Shown here piece by piece: positions 1 to 5,649 of a stretch of 40,883 bases of DNA. Origin of the DNA: a virus. Position 1 is the stretch's first letter, and every line of letters starts with the position of its first letter. The position numbers and the translations under genes were made by a program. The stretch spans positions 1 through 40,883 of the IMG/VR virus record IMGVR_UViG_3300033141_001770, one strand, 5' to 3'. A model generated the notes under the pieces. The model had not been told where the DNA came from. It worked only from the letters and a program-made list of their open reading frames with translations, and did not search any database.

Positions 1-114
1 CTTTCCTTAGGGAAGTAATTATCTACCAGTAGTTCTTCACCCATGTCAACGACAGAACGAAATATGTCAGGAGGACAGCACTTTTTAACTTCAGATGTGT
101 CTATCAGTTCGTGT
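1..114. repeat. Terminal direct repeat, left copy (circular closure)
   Basis: These 114 bases are identical to 40770-40883 at the right end. The repeat lies inside one open reading frame that becomes complete when the ends are joined. It is therefore most simply the overlap left when a circular or circularly permuted phage genome was assembled. A genuine short physical terminal repeat cannot be excluded from sequence alone. Confidence 0.95.
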
Positions 115-458
115 CCTGTCTCATGTAGTGTTAGACCACACAGCACATCAAAGACTGCGTCTGGTAATGGATATTCATTAAGCATTTTAATAGGCTTAGG
201 ATTGATAAAGATTGACTTTGGTAGATGATAAGCTGGTCCCTCTCTCTCTTCTGGCATGTATCTAATGACTTCTATTTTGTCTGTATGATACTTCACCAGC
301 CGATTTAAACTGCGCAGGATTTCGGCATACTCCAGCTCTTTGATAGTGCTGCGGTTAACACGCCACTCTTCAGACAGAGGAGGAGAAGGCAGAGCGAGCA
401 TCTGTCTCTCTACCTTCTTCCTTACCTGTTCTACAGTTTCTTCTATAGTGTTGTCCAT
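1..458 (-). CDS. VWA-domain protein with zincin motif, N-terminal part (continues at 40769-39479)
   Basis: This is the first 152 codons of a 582-residue protein whose remainder lies at the right end of the window. The ATG at 458 overlaps the end of the MoxR gene by 16 bases, so the two are probably translationally coupled. The part encoded here carries HETGH at residues 112-116, the HExxH-like zinc site of zincin metallopeptidases. It is followed about 25 residues later by a GEELLVDNYF segment that may give the third ligand. A putative metallopeptidase domain followed by a VWA domain is known in bacterial proteins paired with MoxR ATPases, and phages carry CobS/CobT-like pairs of this kind. 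Peptidase activity is not proven. The frame runs through the junction without a stop. Confidence 0.85.
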   Translation of the reverse strand, partial: MDNTIEETVEQVRKKVERQMLALPSPPLSEEWRVNRSTIKELEYAEILRSLNRLVKYHTDKIEVIRYMPEEREGPAYHLPKSIFINPKPIKMLNEYPLPDAVFDVLCGLTLHETGHELIDTSEVKKCCPPDIFRSVVDMGEELLVDNYFPKE

Positions 459-1276
459 TCCATCTCCTCCCTGTGTGTCTCCTCCTCTGTGCCTAGATGT
501 ACAGAGACCAGAACTCTCTCAAGCTCATCCTTGTTGATGTTTAGTGTCAGGATGAATGCTTGGCGCAGGTCTAATCCATGTTTGATTAGTTCTGCGATGG
601 CTAAACCTCTTCGAGTGGACAGTTTAATGTCTGTTCTCCTGATAGAAGCATAGATGTTTACTAATCTCTCAGACTGTTCTTCATCCAATCCTGTTCTGGC
701 TGTGAGAAGTTTGGTTTCTATGTCCTCTGGCAGAGTGTCCATCTCTATGATGTATGGAAATCTATCTGCTAGAGCTGCATCCACTACGTCTGTGCCAGAG
801 AACTCTGCTCCTTCATTCAGGGTAGCAAAGAAAATTACTCCAGGTGCTACCTTGATATACTGATGAACTTCATCCAGCCAGACACCTCTGGACTCACCGA
901 GTACAGAGTACAGGTCATTAAGAGCTTTAGGATTCTGCGCTCTGTTGAATTCATCCAGAATGATAATAGCATTGGGTATCTGAATAGCATCAGTAAACAA
1001 AAATTGTTGGTATTCTACATTATTATTATGTAGGGTTTGTTGACCAAAGAGTTGTCCACTCTCTGAGAGTAAGCCAATCTGGAATGGCGGAGGACAAACA
1101 CGGTTCAGTCTGGCAGCAAGCTGCTCACCCAGCTCCGTCTTGCCACATCCCTGCATTCCTTTCACCAGCACATTCTGAGGACAGGTTTTACTCATCTTAA
1201 CAATAGTTATCAGAGCATCCTTTGTCTGCTGTGATACATAGAATTCTTTTTTCTCTGGAACTCTCATTCCGTCCAT
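443..1276 (-). CDS. MoxR/CobS-like AAA+ ATPase
   Basis: A 277-residue AAA+ ATPase of the MoxR/CobS type. The P-loop is GMQGCGKTEL (residues 40-49), the Walker B is IIILDEFNRA near residue 100, and a sensor-like FFATLNEG precedes DAALADRF. MoxR ATPases act as hexameric chaperone or chelatase motors that work on a VWA partner. Here the partner gene follows immediately with a 16-base overlap. The start has a GAGGAG site seven bases upstream. The pair is the third and fourth gene of the leftward operon that starts at the promoter at 1651-1679. In phages the role of such pairs is unknown; candidates are remodelling of a virion or host complex, or counter-defence. Confidence 0.85.
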   Translation of the reverse strand: MDGMRVPEKKEFYVSQQTKDALITIVKMSKTCPQNVLVKGMQGCGKTELGEQLAARLNRVCPPPFQIGLLSESGQLFGQQTLHNNNVEYQQFLFTDAIQIPNAIIILDEFNRAQNPKALNDLYSVLGESRGVWLDEVHQYIKVAPGVIFFATLNEGAEFSGTDVVDAALADRFPYIIEMDTLPEDIETKLLTARTGLDEEQSERLVNIYASIRRTDIKLSTRRGLAIAELIKHGLDLRQAFILTLNINKDELERVLVSVHLGTEEETHREEMEWTTL

Positions 1277-1290
1277 CTGTTAACTCCTCT

Positions 1291-1482
1291 TTACAGATTT
1301 AGTAAATCCTGTTTTGTAAGTGGATTGCCTCTGTTATCATACCAGCCCTGGTACTTCTGGTGATAAATCCTTTTGCTTGTGGCTGGATGTTCAAATACTG
1401 TGCAGTTCCACTTGCCAAAACAATCATACTGTTTTTCATATACTTTGTATCCCTTAATCTGTAAAATCTTTGTAGGTGTCAT
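1291..1482 (-). CDS. Hypothetical 63-residue protein
   Basis: I do not recognise this protein. It is rich in Tyr, Lys and Trp (for example KGYKVYEKQYDCFGKW) and has the look of a small beta-rich domain. I chose the ATG at 1482 because AGGAGGTG lies six bases upstream; a longer frame starting at 1536 has no such site and overlaps the microprotein gene before it. It lies between the membrane microprotein and the MoxR gene in the same operon. Confidence 0.7.
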   Translation of the reverse strand: MTPTKILQIKGYKVYEKQYDCFGKWNCTVFEHPATSKRIYHQKYQGWYDNRGNPLTKQDLLNL

Positions 1483-1519
1483 CTGTTCACCTCCTTCATA
1501 AACTTTGATTCCTTCCCGA

Positions 1520-1618
1520 CTAGCCCAGATTACCAATAAGATATGCCCAAACTATTATCCCCAAGACAACGAAGAAGCAAATGACTGCTCCCCACCAGGG
1601 TAACTTTGCTCTCTGCAT
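1520..1618 (-). CDS. 32-residue membrane microprotein
   Basis: The first gene after the leftward promoter. The start at 1618 is preceded by GGGAGG at good spacing. The peptide begins MQRAKLPWWG and then has one hydrophobic segment (residues 10-28, WGAVICFFVVLGIIVWAYLI). This predicts a single-pass membrane peptide with a basic N-terminus. Function unknown; such early membrane microproteins in phages often act on the host envelope or in superinfection exclusion, but nothing here shows that. Confidence 0.65.
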   Translation of the reverse strand: MQRAKLPWWGAVICFFVVLGIIVWAYLIGNLG

Positions 1619-1650
1619 ATCTTTGCCTCCCTTCTTTCTAATTATACTCT

Positions 1651-1679
1651 AGTATATCACACTCAAAACCTCTTGTCAA
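1651..1679 (-). promoter_or_regulatory. Sigma-70-type promoter, leftward (MoxR/VWA operon)
   Basis: On the minus strand a -35 TTGACA (1674-1679) and a -10 TATACT (1651-1656) are separated by exactly 17 bases. The first gene starts about 33 bases further on. It faces away from the promoter at 1762-1790, so 1619-1822 is a divergent control region. Between the two promoters I see only AT-rich sequence with no clear operator. Confidence 0.85.
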
Positions 1680-1761
1680 GCTACTTTGTCTATCTATATG
1701 AAATGGAATTGAGCCTAATTGAAAATGTTATGTTAAATTAAGTCGAGTGGGGCAAATTAAC

Positions 1762-1790
1762 TTGACAAAGTCTTTAAAATATGCTATGAT
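1762..1790 (+). promoter_or_regulatory. Sigma-70-type promoter, rightward early operon
   Basis: TTGACA (1762-1767), 17 bases, TATGAT (1785-1790), about 32 bases before the first early gene at 1823. The -35 context AACTTGACAAAG closely resembles the promoters at 3616 and 37671. It is the most upstream promoter of the plus-strand arm and probably drives the three small genes before the terminator at 2424. Confidence 0.88.
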
Positions 1791-1822
1791 GGAGATAATA
1801 GAAATAAAGAGGGAGGTAAAAG

Positions 1823-2017
1823 ATGTTCAGCAGAAGGCACTATAAGAAGATTGCTGCAGAGCTGAAGAAGTTTGGTGAATCTCCTGACCCCATTCAATTT
1901 GTAGATGTAGTTTCACTTTTCGCAGAAATCTTCAGGCTAGACAATCCTGCGTTTAATGAACAGAAGTTTGTAGAAGCCTGTGGTATGTCATGGGAAATAT
2001 ACTGTGAAGGAGGATAA
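1823..2017 (+). CDS. Hypothetical 64-residue early protein
   Basis: First gene of the rightward arm, with GGGAGG upstream of the ATG at good spacing. It starts with a basic segment (MFSRRHYKKIAAELKKFG) and is mostly predicted helix. No family recognised. Its place directly behind the strongest early promoter suggests an immediate-early host-takeover or regulatory role (inference only). Confidence 0.7.
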   Translation: MFSRRHYKKIAAELKKFGESPDPIQFVDVVSLFAEIFRLDNPAFNEQKFVEACGMSWEIYCEGG

Positions 2018-2042
2018 ACCTTTAATAAAAAGGAGGAGCAAA

Positions 2043-2234
2043 ATGAAAATGGGAGTATATGGACGATACATGACTGCAGACCAGATTAAGGCTTGGGCGA
2101 AGGAGCAGGAAGAAGGAAGCTACTACTGTGAACACTGCTTGACCAAGTTAGTTCAGACTGATGAAGGTAGCTGGTATTGTCCAAATGAAATGTGTCTGTG
2201 GGACGATGAGATTATCATTACAGAGGAGGAGTAA
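2043..2234 (+). CDS. Zinc-ribbon microprotein, 63 residues
   Basis: Contains CEHC followed 14 residues later by CPNEMC, a likely four-cysteine zinc knuckle, and an acidic C-terminus. The ATG at 2043 was chosen because AAAAAGGAGG precedes it; the longer frame from 1980 would overlap the previous gene. Likely a small nucleic-acid- or protein-binding factor. Function unknown. Confidence 0.7.
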   Translation: MKMGVYGRYMTADQIKAWAKEQEEGSYYCEHCLTKLVQTDEGSWYCPNEMCLWDDEIIITEEE

Positions 2235-2235
2235 A

Positions 2236-2421
2236 ATGGAAGAACCAAAACAACTGTGGATAGTCGTAGATGACGACAATAACTGGCTCTGGTATGGTAG
2301 AGGCAACCAGAAAGATGCTATAGCAGGAGCTAAGGAAGCTGATGCTTACACTCCTGAAGCTACTCTGTATCTGTATGCTGTCTCTGCGGAAATAGTAATA
2401 GAGCCAAAAGGAAAGGAGTAG
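2236..2421 (+). CDS. Hypothetical 61-residue protein
   Basis: Starts one base after the preceding stop codon, with GGAGGAG inside the end of the previous gene. The sequence pattern (MEEPKQLWIVVDDDNNWLW, then a helix, then LYLYAVSAEIVI) suggests a small alpha/beta fold. I do not recognise it. It is the last gene before the predicted terminator at 2424-2467. Confidence 0.7.
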   Translation: MEEPKQLWIVVDDDNNWLWYGRGNQKDAIAGAKEADAYTPEATLYLYAVSAEIVIEPKGKE

Positions 2422-2423
2422 TA

Positions 2424-2467
2424 GCCCGCAGTTTCTGTGGGACGGAGGTCTGCGGGCAGGTCTTTTT
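2424..2467 (+). terminator. Rho-independent terminator
   Basis: GCCCGCA (2424-2430) pairs perfectly with TGCGGGC (2451-2457), and a T-rich run TCTTTTT follows at 2461-2467. It sits just after the stop of the third early gene and would separate an immediate-early transcript from the rest of the arm. Confidence 0.65.
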
Positions 2468-2506
2468 CTCTCACACTTCCTGCTTAGCCTTCTTATGAGA
2501 GTTTTT
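2468..2506 (+). terminator. Possible second (tandem) terminator hairpin
   Basis: CTCTCA (2468-2473) can pair with TGAGAG (2496-2501), followed by five T (2502-2506). The loop is long (22 bases), so this is weaker than the hairpin before it. No clear promoter lies between here and the gene at 2551, so some readthrough or antitermination must occur if that gene is expressed from 1762. Confidence 0.4.
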
Positions 2507-2550
2507 CACCTGAGCTCCGCCTCTGTCCCGACTAAATTTGGAGGTGAATA

Positions 2551-2892
2551 ATGAACGAAATGAACGATAGGATTACGAACTTTGACAGCCCAGGAGCATT
2601 GGATGATATGGTAAAGCGTCTCATAGAAATGTTAAAGATGGTCGAAGAAGAAGTAATAGAACAGGTAAATGTTTGGTCTGAATACCAAGCTATCTGTTGT
2701 CAGAAGTATAGCAGAATAAACCCGATGGCAGCTTTAATGTCAGAAGCAACATCTCATTTTGCTACTACCTGTATGATGCTTGGTTATTTACTGGCTAAGA
2801 AACCACATGAGCTTGAAGGTCAGCTAATGGAACTTCGCTCTGTTCATGGGACTACAGCAGTAGAGGAACTAATGAGAGGAGATATTGAATAA
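2551..2892 (+). CDS. Hypothetical helical protein, 113 residues
   Basis: Good GGAGGTG site before the ATG. The protein is predicted to be largely helical, with acidic stretches (for example EMLKMVEEEVIEQVN) and several cysteines (ICCQK, TTCMM). No recognisable family. It begins the long run of overlapping early genes after the predicted terminators. Confidence 0.65.
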   Translation: MNEMNDRITNFDSPGALDDMVKRLIEMLKMVEEEVIEQVNVWSEYQAICCQKYSRINPMAALMSEATSHFATTCMMLGYLLAKKPHELEGQLMELRSVHGTTAVEELMRGDIE

Positions 2893-2911
2893 GCAGGAAA
2901 TGGAGTGAACC

Positions 2912-3079
2912 ATGAAGAGATTGACCAGGGACAGAAAAAAGAAACAGTATCTTGATAAATTTATCAGGTGCAGCAGATGTGGTCTGCCTGGTGGGACTCT
3001 GGTGAAGGAAGGAGACCATTACAGGCATCAAGATGCAGAGACCTGCAGATTGCTGCAGTTAAGGAGGAGAAATGAGTAA
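2912..3079 (+). CDS. Small zinc-finger-like protein, 55 residues
   Basis: The frame reads MKRLTRDRKKKQYLDK, then CSRCGLPGG, a HYRHQDAETC segment and a basic tail. The spacing C-x2-C ... H-x2-H-x5-C fits a small zinc-binding fold. The ribosome site is weak (GGAG, nine bases before the ATG). It overlaps the next gene by eight bases. Probably nucleic-acid binding, given the basic ends. Confidence 0.6.
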   Translation: MKRLTRDRKKKQYLDKFIRCSRCGLPGGTLVKEGDHYRHQDAETCRLLQLRRRNE

Positions 3080-3251
3080 ATCGGGACAGGCTTTCGTAGC
3101 TGCAACGCAGGGACATCAGTTTACTTTATATGCTATGTGTAAAGCTCTGGGTATCCCACTCACTAAAGAACAGGAGGAGTTTCAAGCATATCTGGAGAGG
3201 ACATATCCTGCTGTAGTTGTAGAGGAGAAAGAAAGGAAGGAAGCGAATTGA
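3072..3251 (+). CDS. Hypothetical 59-residue protein
   Basis: ATG at 3072 with AAGGAGG seven to eight bases upstream, inside the end of the preceding gene. It has a mixed N-terminus, a short hydrophobic middle (FTLYAMCKALGIPL) and a charged acidic/basic C-terminus. Not recognised. Its stop codon overlaps a TTG start for the next gene. Confidence 0.6.
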   Translation: MSKSGQAFVAATQGHQFTLYAMCKALGIPLTKEQEEFQAYLERTYPAVVVEEKERKEAN

Positions 3252-3391
3252 GGAACTACGGCTTCAGATTGTTGCTTGCTTCAACACGTTATCTTAACTC
3301 CCTGGGTTTCTCCAAATGGGAACGCAGACATCTGATATGGCATCTGGGTCGTCTTGGTTGGTTTCTCAAGGTGAAGTATGAGAAAACTTAA
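3248..3391 (+). CDS. Basic microprotein, 47 residues, TTG start
   Basis: Begins at a TTG whose last two bases are part of the preceding TGA stop (TTGA overlap), with AGGAAGG just upstream. The peptide is Arg/Trp-rich (FSKWERRHLIWHLGRLGW) and probably an amphipathic helix that binds nucleic acid or membrane. It overlaps the following gene by 14 bases. Accepted because the frame exactly fills the gap between two genes. Confidence 0.5.
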   Translation: MRNYGFRLLLASTRYLNSLGFSKWERRHLIWHLGRLGWFLKVKYEKT

Positions 3392-3638
3392 ATCAAAGCG
3401 ACTGAACAAGCCAAAAAAGATAATTGAGGCAGGACTTGAGCGTGCTGCTGATACCCTGCTATCTCGTATTCGACAAAAACCTGAACCTCGAATGAACTGG
3501 AATGAGATACGCAAGGCGAAGGTTGCGTTATGTCATAATTGTCTTAACTTTAATCCTCTTCTTGGTGGATGTAAATTGAATCTTATACCACACGAGAAGT
3601 GTGAGAAGAAGAGACTTGACAAAGAACTCCGACTATGA
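3378..3638 (+). CDS. Small zinc-binding basic protein, 86 residues
   Basis: AAGGTG precedes the ATG. The N-terminal half is strongly basic (MRKLKSKRLNKPKK). The C-terminal half has CHNC, then C about 13 residues later and C after a further 9, which resembles a four-cysteine zinc site. Probably DNA- or RNA-binding. The promoter for the next operon lies inside its last codons. Confidence 0.65.
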   Translation: MRKLKSKRLNKPKKIIEAGLERAADTLLSRIRQKPEPRMNWNEIRKAKVALCHNCLNFNPLLGGCKLNLIPHEKCEKKRLDKELRL

Positions 3639-3644
3639 TAAAAT
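3616..3644 (+). promoter_or_regulatory. Sigma-70-type promoter before the RepA-like gene
   Basis: TTGACA (3616-3621), 17 bases, TAAAAT (3639-3644), 22 bases before the ATG at 3667. The -35 context GACTTGACAAAG matches the early promoter at 1762. It overlaps the end of the preceding gene, giving the replication block its own start point. Confidence 0.78.
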
Positions 3645-3666
3645 GTAGTATAACTGGAAGAGGCAT

Positions 3667-4419
3667 ATGCAGGCAGAAAGTTTAGGACAGGCACTTGCCA
3701 GACCCTGGACACCTATTAGAGAAATCATCGGGTCTGGCGTATTAATTGAGGAAGGTAAAGCCGTGCTTTATGGCGTTTTTAAGTCTGGTAAATCTACCCT
3801 GATGTCTTATATCAGTCTCTGTTGTGCTACAGGTGTTCCTCTGTTCGGAGACAAACGCTTTCCTACGCAGAAATGTAAAGTTCTGTCTCTCCAGCTTGAA
3901 ATGTCTCACAGAGTTGCCCTCAAGAGATTCAAGGAATCTTCTCTCTCCCAGATTCAGGATGCTCAGGACAATTTATTCCCGTGGACTGAACCTTACCTGA
4001 AGCTGGATACAAATGATGGAAAGCTCAGACTTGAGGAGGAACTTAATCGAATTAAACCTAATCTTCTTTTAATTGACCCTCTATATAAATGTCTTTCTGG
4101 CTCGGAGAACAGTGTAGAGGACTTAACCAGAGTTTTTGATAATCTTGACTCACTAATATCTCAATATCATTTTGCTCTTGTCTTTACTGCACAGGGTCGT
4201 AAGACACAGATAATACAGGGTAAAGGAAAGATGGACTTGGGAGATGAAGAGCTAAGAGGCAGCACTGCTATCGGTGGTTGGGTTGACAGTATTATCGGAC
4301 TGAGATATGGAGGAGATACCAAGAGGGTGTTGTCCTTCAGTTTAAGACATGGAGACCCTTCTGCCCTTACAGAGACTATTGAGTATGATAAGAATACATG
4401 TCTGTACCATATAATATAA
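3667..4419 (+). CDS. RepA-like RecA-fold ATPase (replicative helicase/loader candidate)
   Basis: A 250-residue P-loop ATPase of the AAA_25/RepA type. Walker A is GVFKSGKST (residues about 36-44) and Walker B is LLLIDPLYKC near residues 133-142. A later TAQGR segment and an RGSTAIGGWVDSI segment are typical of this family's sensor region. Relatives include the hexameric RepA helicase of RSF1010 and DnaB-like proteins. As no other DnaB-type helicase is visible in this genome, this is the best candidate for the replicative helicase. It has its own promoter and is followed by a small SH3-like protein and a helix-turn-helix protein. Confidence 0.8.
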   Translation: MQAESLGQALARPWTPIREIIGSGVLIEEGKAVLYGVFKSGKSTLMSYISLCCATGVPLFGDKRFPTQKCKVLSLQLEMSHRVALKRFKESSLSQIQDAQDNLFPWTEPYLKLDTNDGKLRLEEELNRIKPNLLLIDPLYKCLSGSENSVEDLTRVFDNLDSLISQYHFALVFTAQGRKTQIIQGKGKMDLGDEELRGSTAIGGWVDSIIGLRYGGDTKRVLSFSLRHGDPSALTETIEYDKNTCLYHII

Positions 4420-4437
4420 TAGCATTAAGGGAGGTGA

Positions 4438-4635
4438 ATGATGAAATTCGAAGTAGGTGATAAGGTTAAGGTAAAGGAGAACAGTAAAGCATGTGGAAGA
4501 CGCTATGCAGGTAAGAAAGGCACTGTAGTAGAGATATGGGGAAGCTATCGATATCCTTACGAAGTTGAATTTGATGACGGCTCTATGGAGTGCTTTTGTG
4601 CCATAGAACTAGAAAAGGAGGTGAGTGAATTGTGA
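4438..4635 (+). CDS. Small SH3-like barrel protein, 65 residues
   Basis: The pattern VGDKVKVKENS..., GKKGTVVEIW..., PYEVEFDDGS is that of a small beta-barrel of the KOW/SH3-like type, known for binding nucleic acid or protein. Two adjacent ATG codons (4438 and 4441) follow GGGAGGTG; either may be used. Its end overlaps the GTG start of the next gene by four bases. Confidence 0.7.
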   Translation: MMKFEVGDKVKVKENSKACGRRYAGKKGTVVEIWGSYRYPYEVEFDDGSMECFCAIELEKEVSEL

Positions 4636-4868
4636 AAGTAGCAGAAGCAGCTAAGAAGCTGGGTATCTCTGAAAGAAGTCTTTACAGGTTAATAAAGGAA
4701 CGTCTGATTTCATATACTCTTGAAGTTGTGAACAGACCAACCTTGGCTTACTCTGTTGATGATGATTTCATTTACAGAGTACAACAGCTACTGGCTGCAG
4801 ACCCATCAAAAGGTGTTAGTCCAGCCAGAATTAGGACTATCTTACAGAATATGAAAGGAGATAAATGA
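4632..4868 (+). CDS. MerR/excisionase-type helix-turn-helix protein
   Basis: Starts at GTG 4632, overlapping the previous stop as GTGA, with AAGGAGGTG upstream. The N-terminal VAEAAKKLGISERSLYRLI is a typical DNA-recognition helix-turn-helix of the MerR/Xis kind, followed by a short wing. At 78 residues it is a stand-alone DNA-binding domain. It may act on replication or on transcription of its own arm. There is no integrase in the window, so a role as excisionase is unlikely. Confidence 0.75.
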   Translation: MKVAEAAKKLGISERSLYRLIKERLISYTLEVVNRPTLAYSVDDDFIYRVQQLLAADPSKGVSPARIRTILQNMKGDK

Positions 4869-5026
4869 TAGCTATTAGGATTGCAGGGAATGTAGAGACA
4901 ATGGATGCAGATTCATATGTTGAAGTTGTAGGAGACACAGAAGCAGGAGACACAGGAGTACGTGATGTTATAGACGCATATCTAAAGATTGTTAAAGAAA
5001 TAATTAAAAAGGAGGTAGACAAATGA
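4865..5026 (+). CDS. Acidic microprotein, 53 residues
   Basis: ATGA overlaps join this gene to both neighbours. The peptide is acidic in the middle (VVGDTEAGDTGVRDVIDAYL) with a short lysine-rich end. The ribosome site for the next gene (AAAAGGAGGT) lies inside its last codons. Not recognised. Confidence 0.6.
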   Translation: MIAIRIAGNVETMDADSYVEVVGDTEAGDTGVRDVIDAYLKIVKEIIKKEVDK

Positions 5027-5649
5027 GTCCATTAAAATCTAAGAGACAGGCAGGAGGTTTCTACAGCACACCATTAAAGAAGTTCAGAGCACACTTTGAC
5101 GGGTATGAGGTGCAGGAACGGAAGGGACAGTTTGCTAAGGAAGGACAACAGGATGTCCTGTGTTCATTCTCCAAGCTGACTGTCATGGACAGCGACTCTC
5201 CTTATCCCTATGAGGTTGCTCAGATACTTCTCAAGTTCTCCGACAGTGTTAACTCTGCATGGTGCGTCCTTGAAGACTCCATTGCCAATGTTCTCGGCAA
5301 GAGTGTAGATGATGTTGCTATTGATGATATTGTTGGAATGGATGTCACCTGGGAACGAGAGGATGACCATCTCTTCTTCACTGACCGAGATGGCAAGGAG
5401 AGCAGAGGAACTGTGTGGAGAGTAGTTGAAGCTGGTGGGAGAGCAGCAGGTGTGAAGCCTTTTGACCGTGCTCTGGAAATCCTCGAAGGAAAGACCAGAG
5501 GTGAGTTTATTGGAGCGTCAGTTGCAGACCCGATTGTCCAGAGTGACAAGACTCTCCAGAATACAATCCTTACTGGTAGTTTCTTCGATGATGCTCGTGT
5601 GACAGACCTCTATACAGTAGAGAACGATGTCTATGTTCGTAAGCAGTAG
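5023..5649 (+). CDS. Conserved-looking protein of unknown function, 208 residues (possible ssDNA-binding protein)
   Basis: A soluble protein with a basic start (MSPLKSKRQAGGFYSTPLKK) and a middle part of alternating strands and turns (WEREDDHLFFTDRDGKESRGTVW). I do not recognise a family. Its place between the RepA-like ATPase and the recombination genes, its moderate size and the basic N-terminus would fit a single-stranded DNA-binding OB-fold protein, but no aromatic OB motif is obvious. It is the last gene before the large RNA region, and its stop codon marks the left limit of that RNA. Confidence 0.6.
   Translation: MSPLKSKRQAGGFYSTPLKKFRAHFDGYEVQERKGQFAKEGQQDVLCSFSKLTVMDSDSPYPYEVAQILLKFSDSVNSAWCVLEDSIANVLGKSVDDVAIDDIVGMDVTWEREDDHLFFTDRDGKESRGTVWRVVEAGGRAAGVKPFDRALEILEGKTRGEFIGASVADPIVQSDKTLQNTILTGSFFDDARVTDLYTVENDVYVRKQ

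Noticed and set aside
3667-4419. DnaB-type replicative helicase
   Set aside because: The protein is too short and lacks the DnaB N-terminal domain; the RepA/AAA_25 type fits better.
4632-4868. Excisionase of a lysogeny module
   Set aside because: The helix-turn-helix is of the right type, but no integrase, attachment core or lysogeny repressor pair is recognisable, so a general DNA-binding role is safer.
5220-5549. 109-codon frame on the minus strand inside the 5023 gene
   Set aside because: Opposite strand to a well-supported gene with good start and overlaps, Ser/Arg/Leu-rich composition typical of an antisense shadow.
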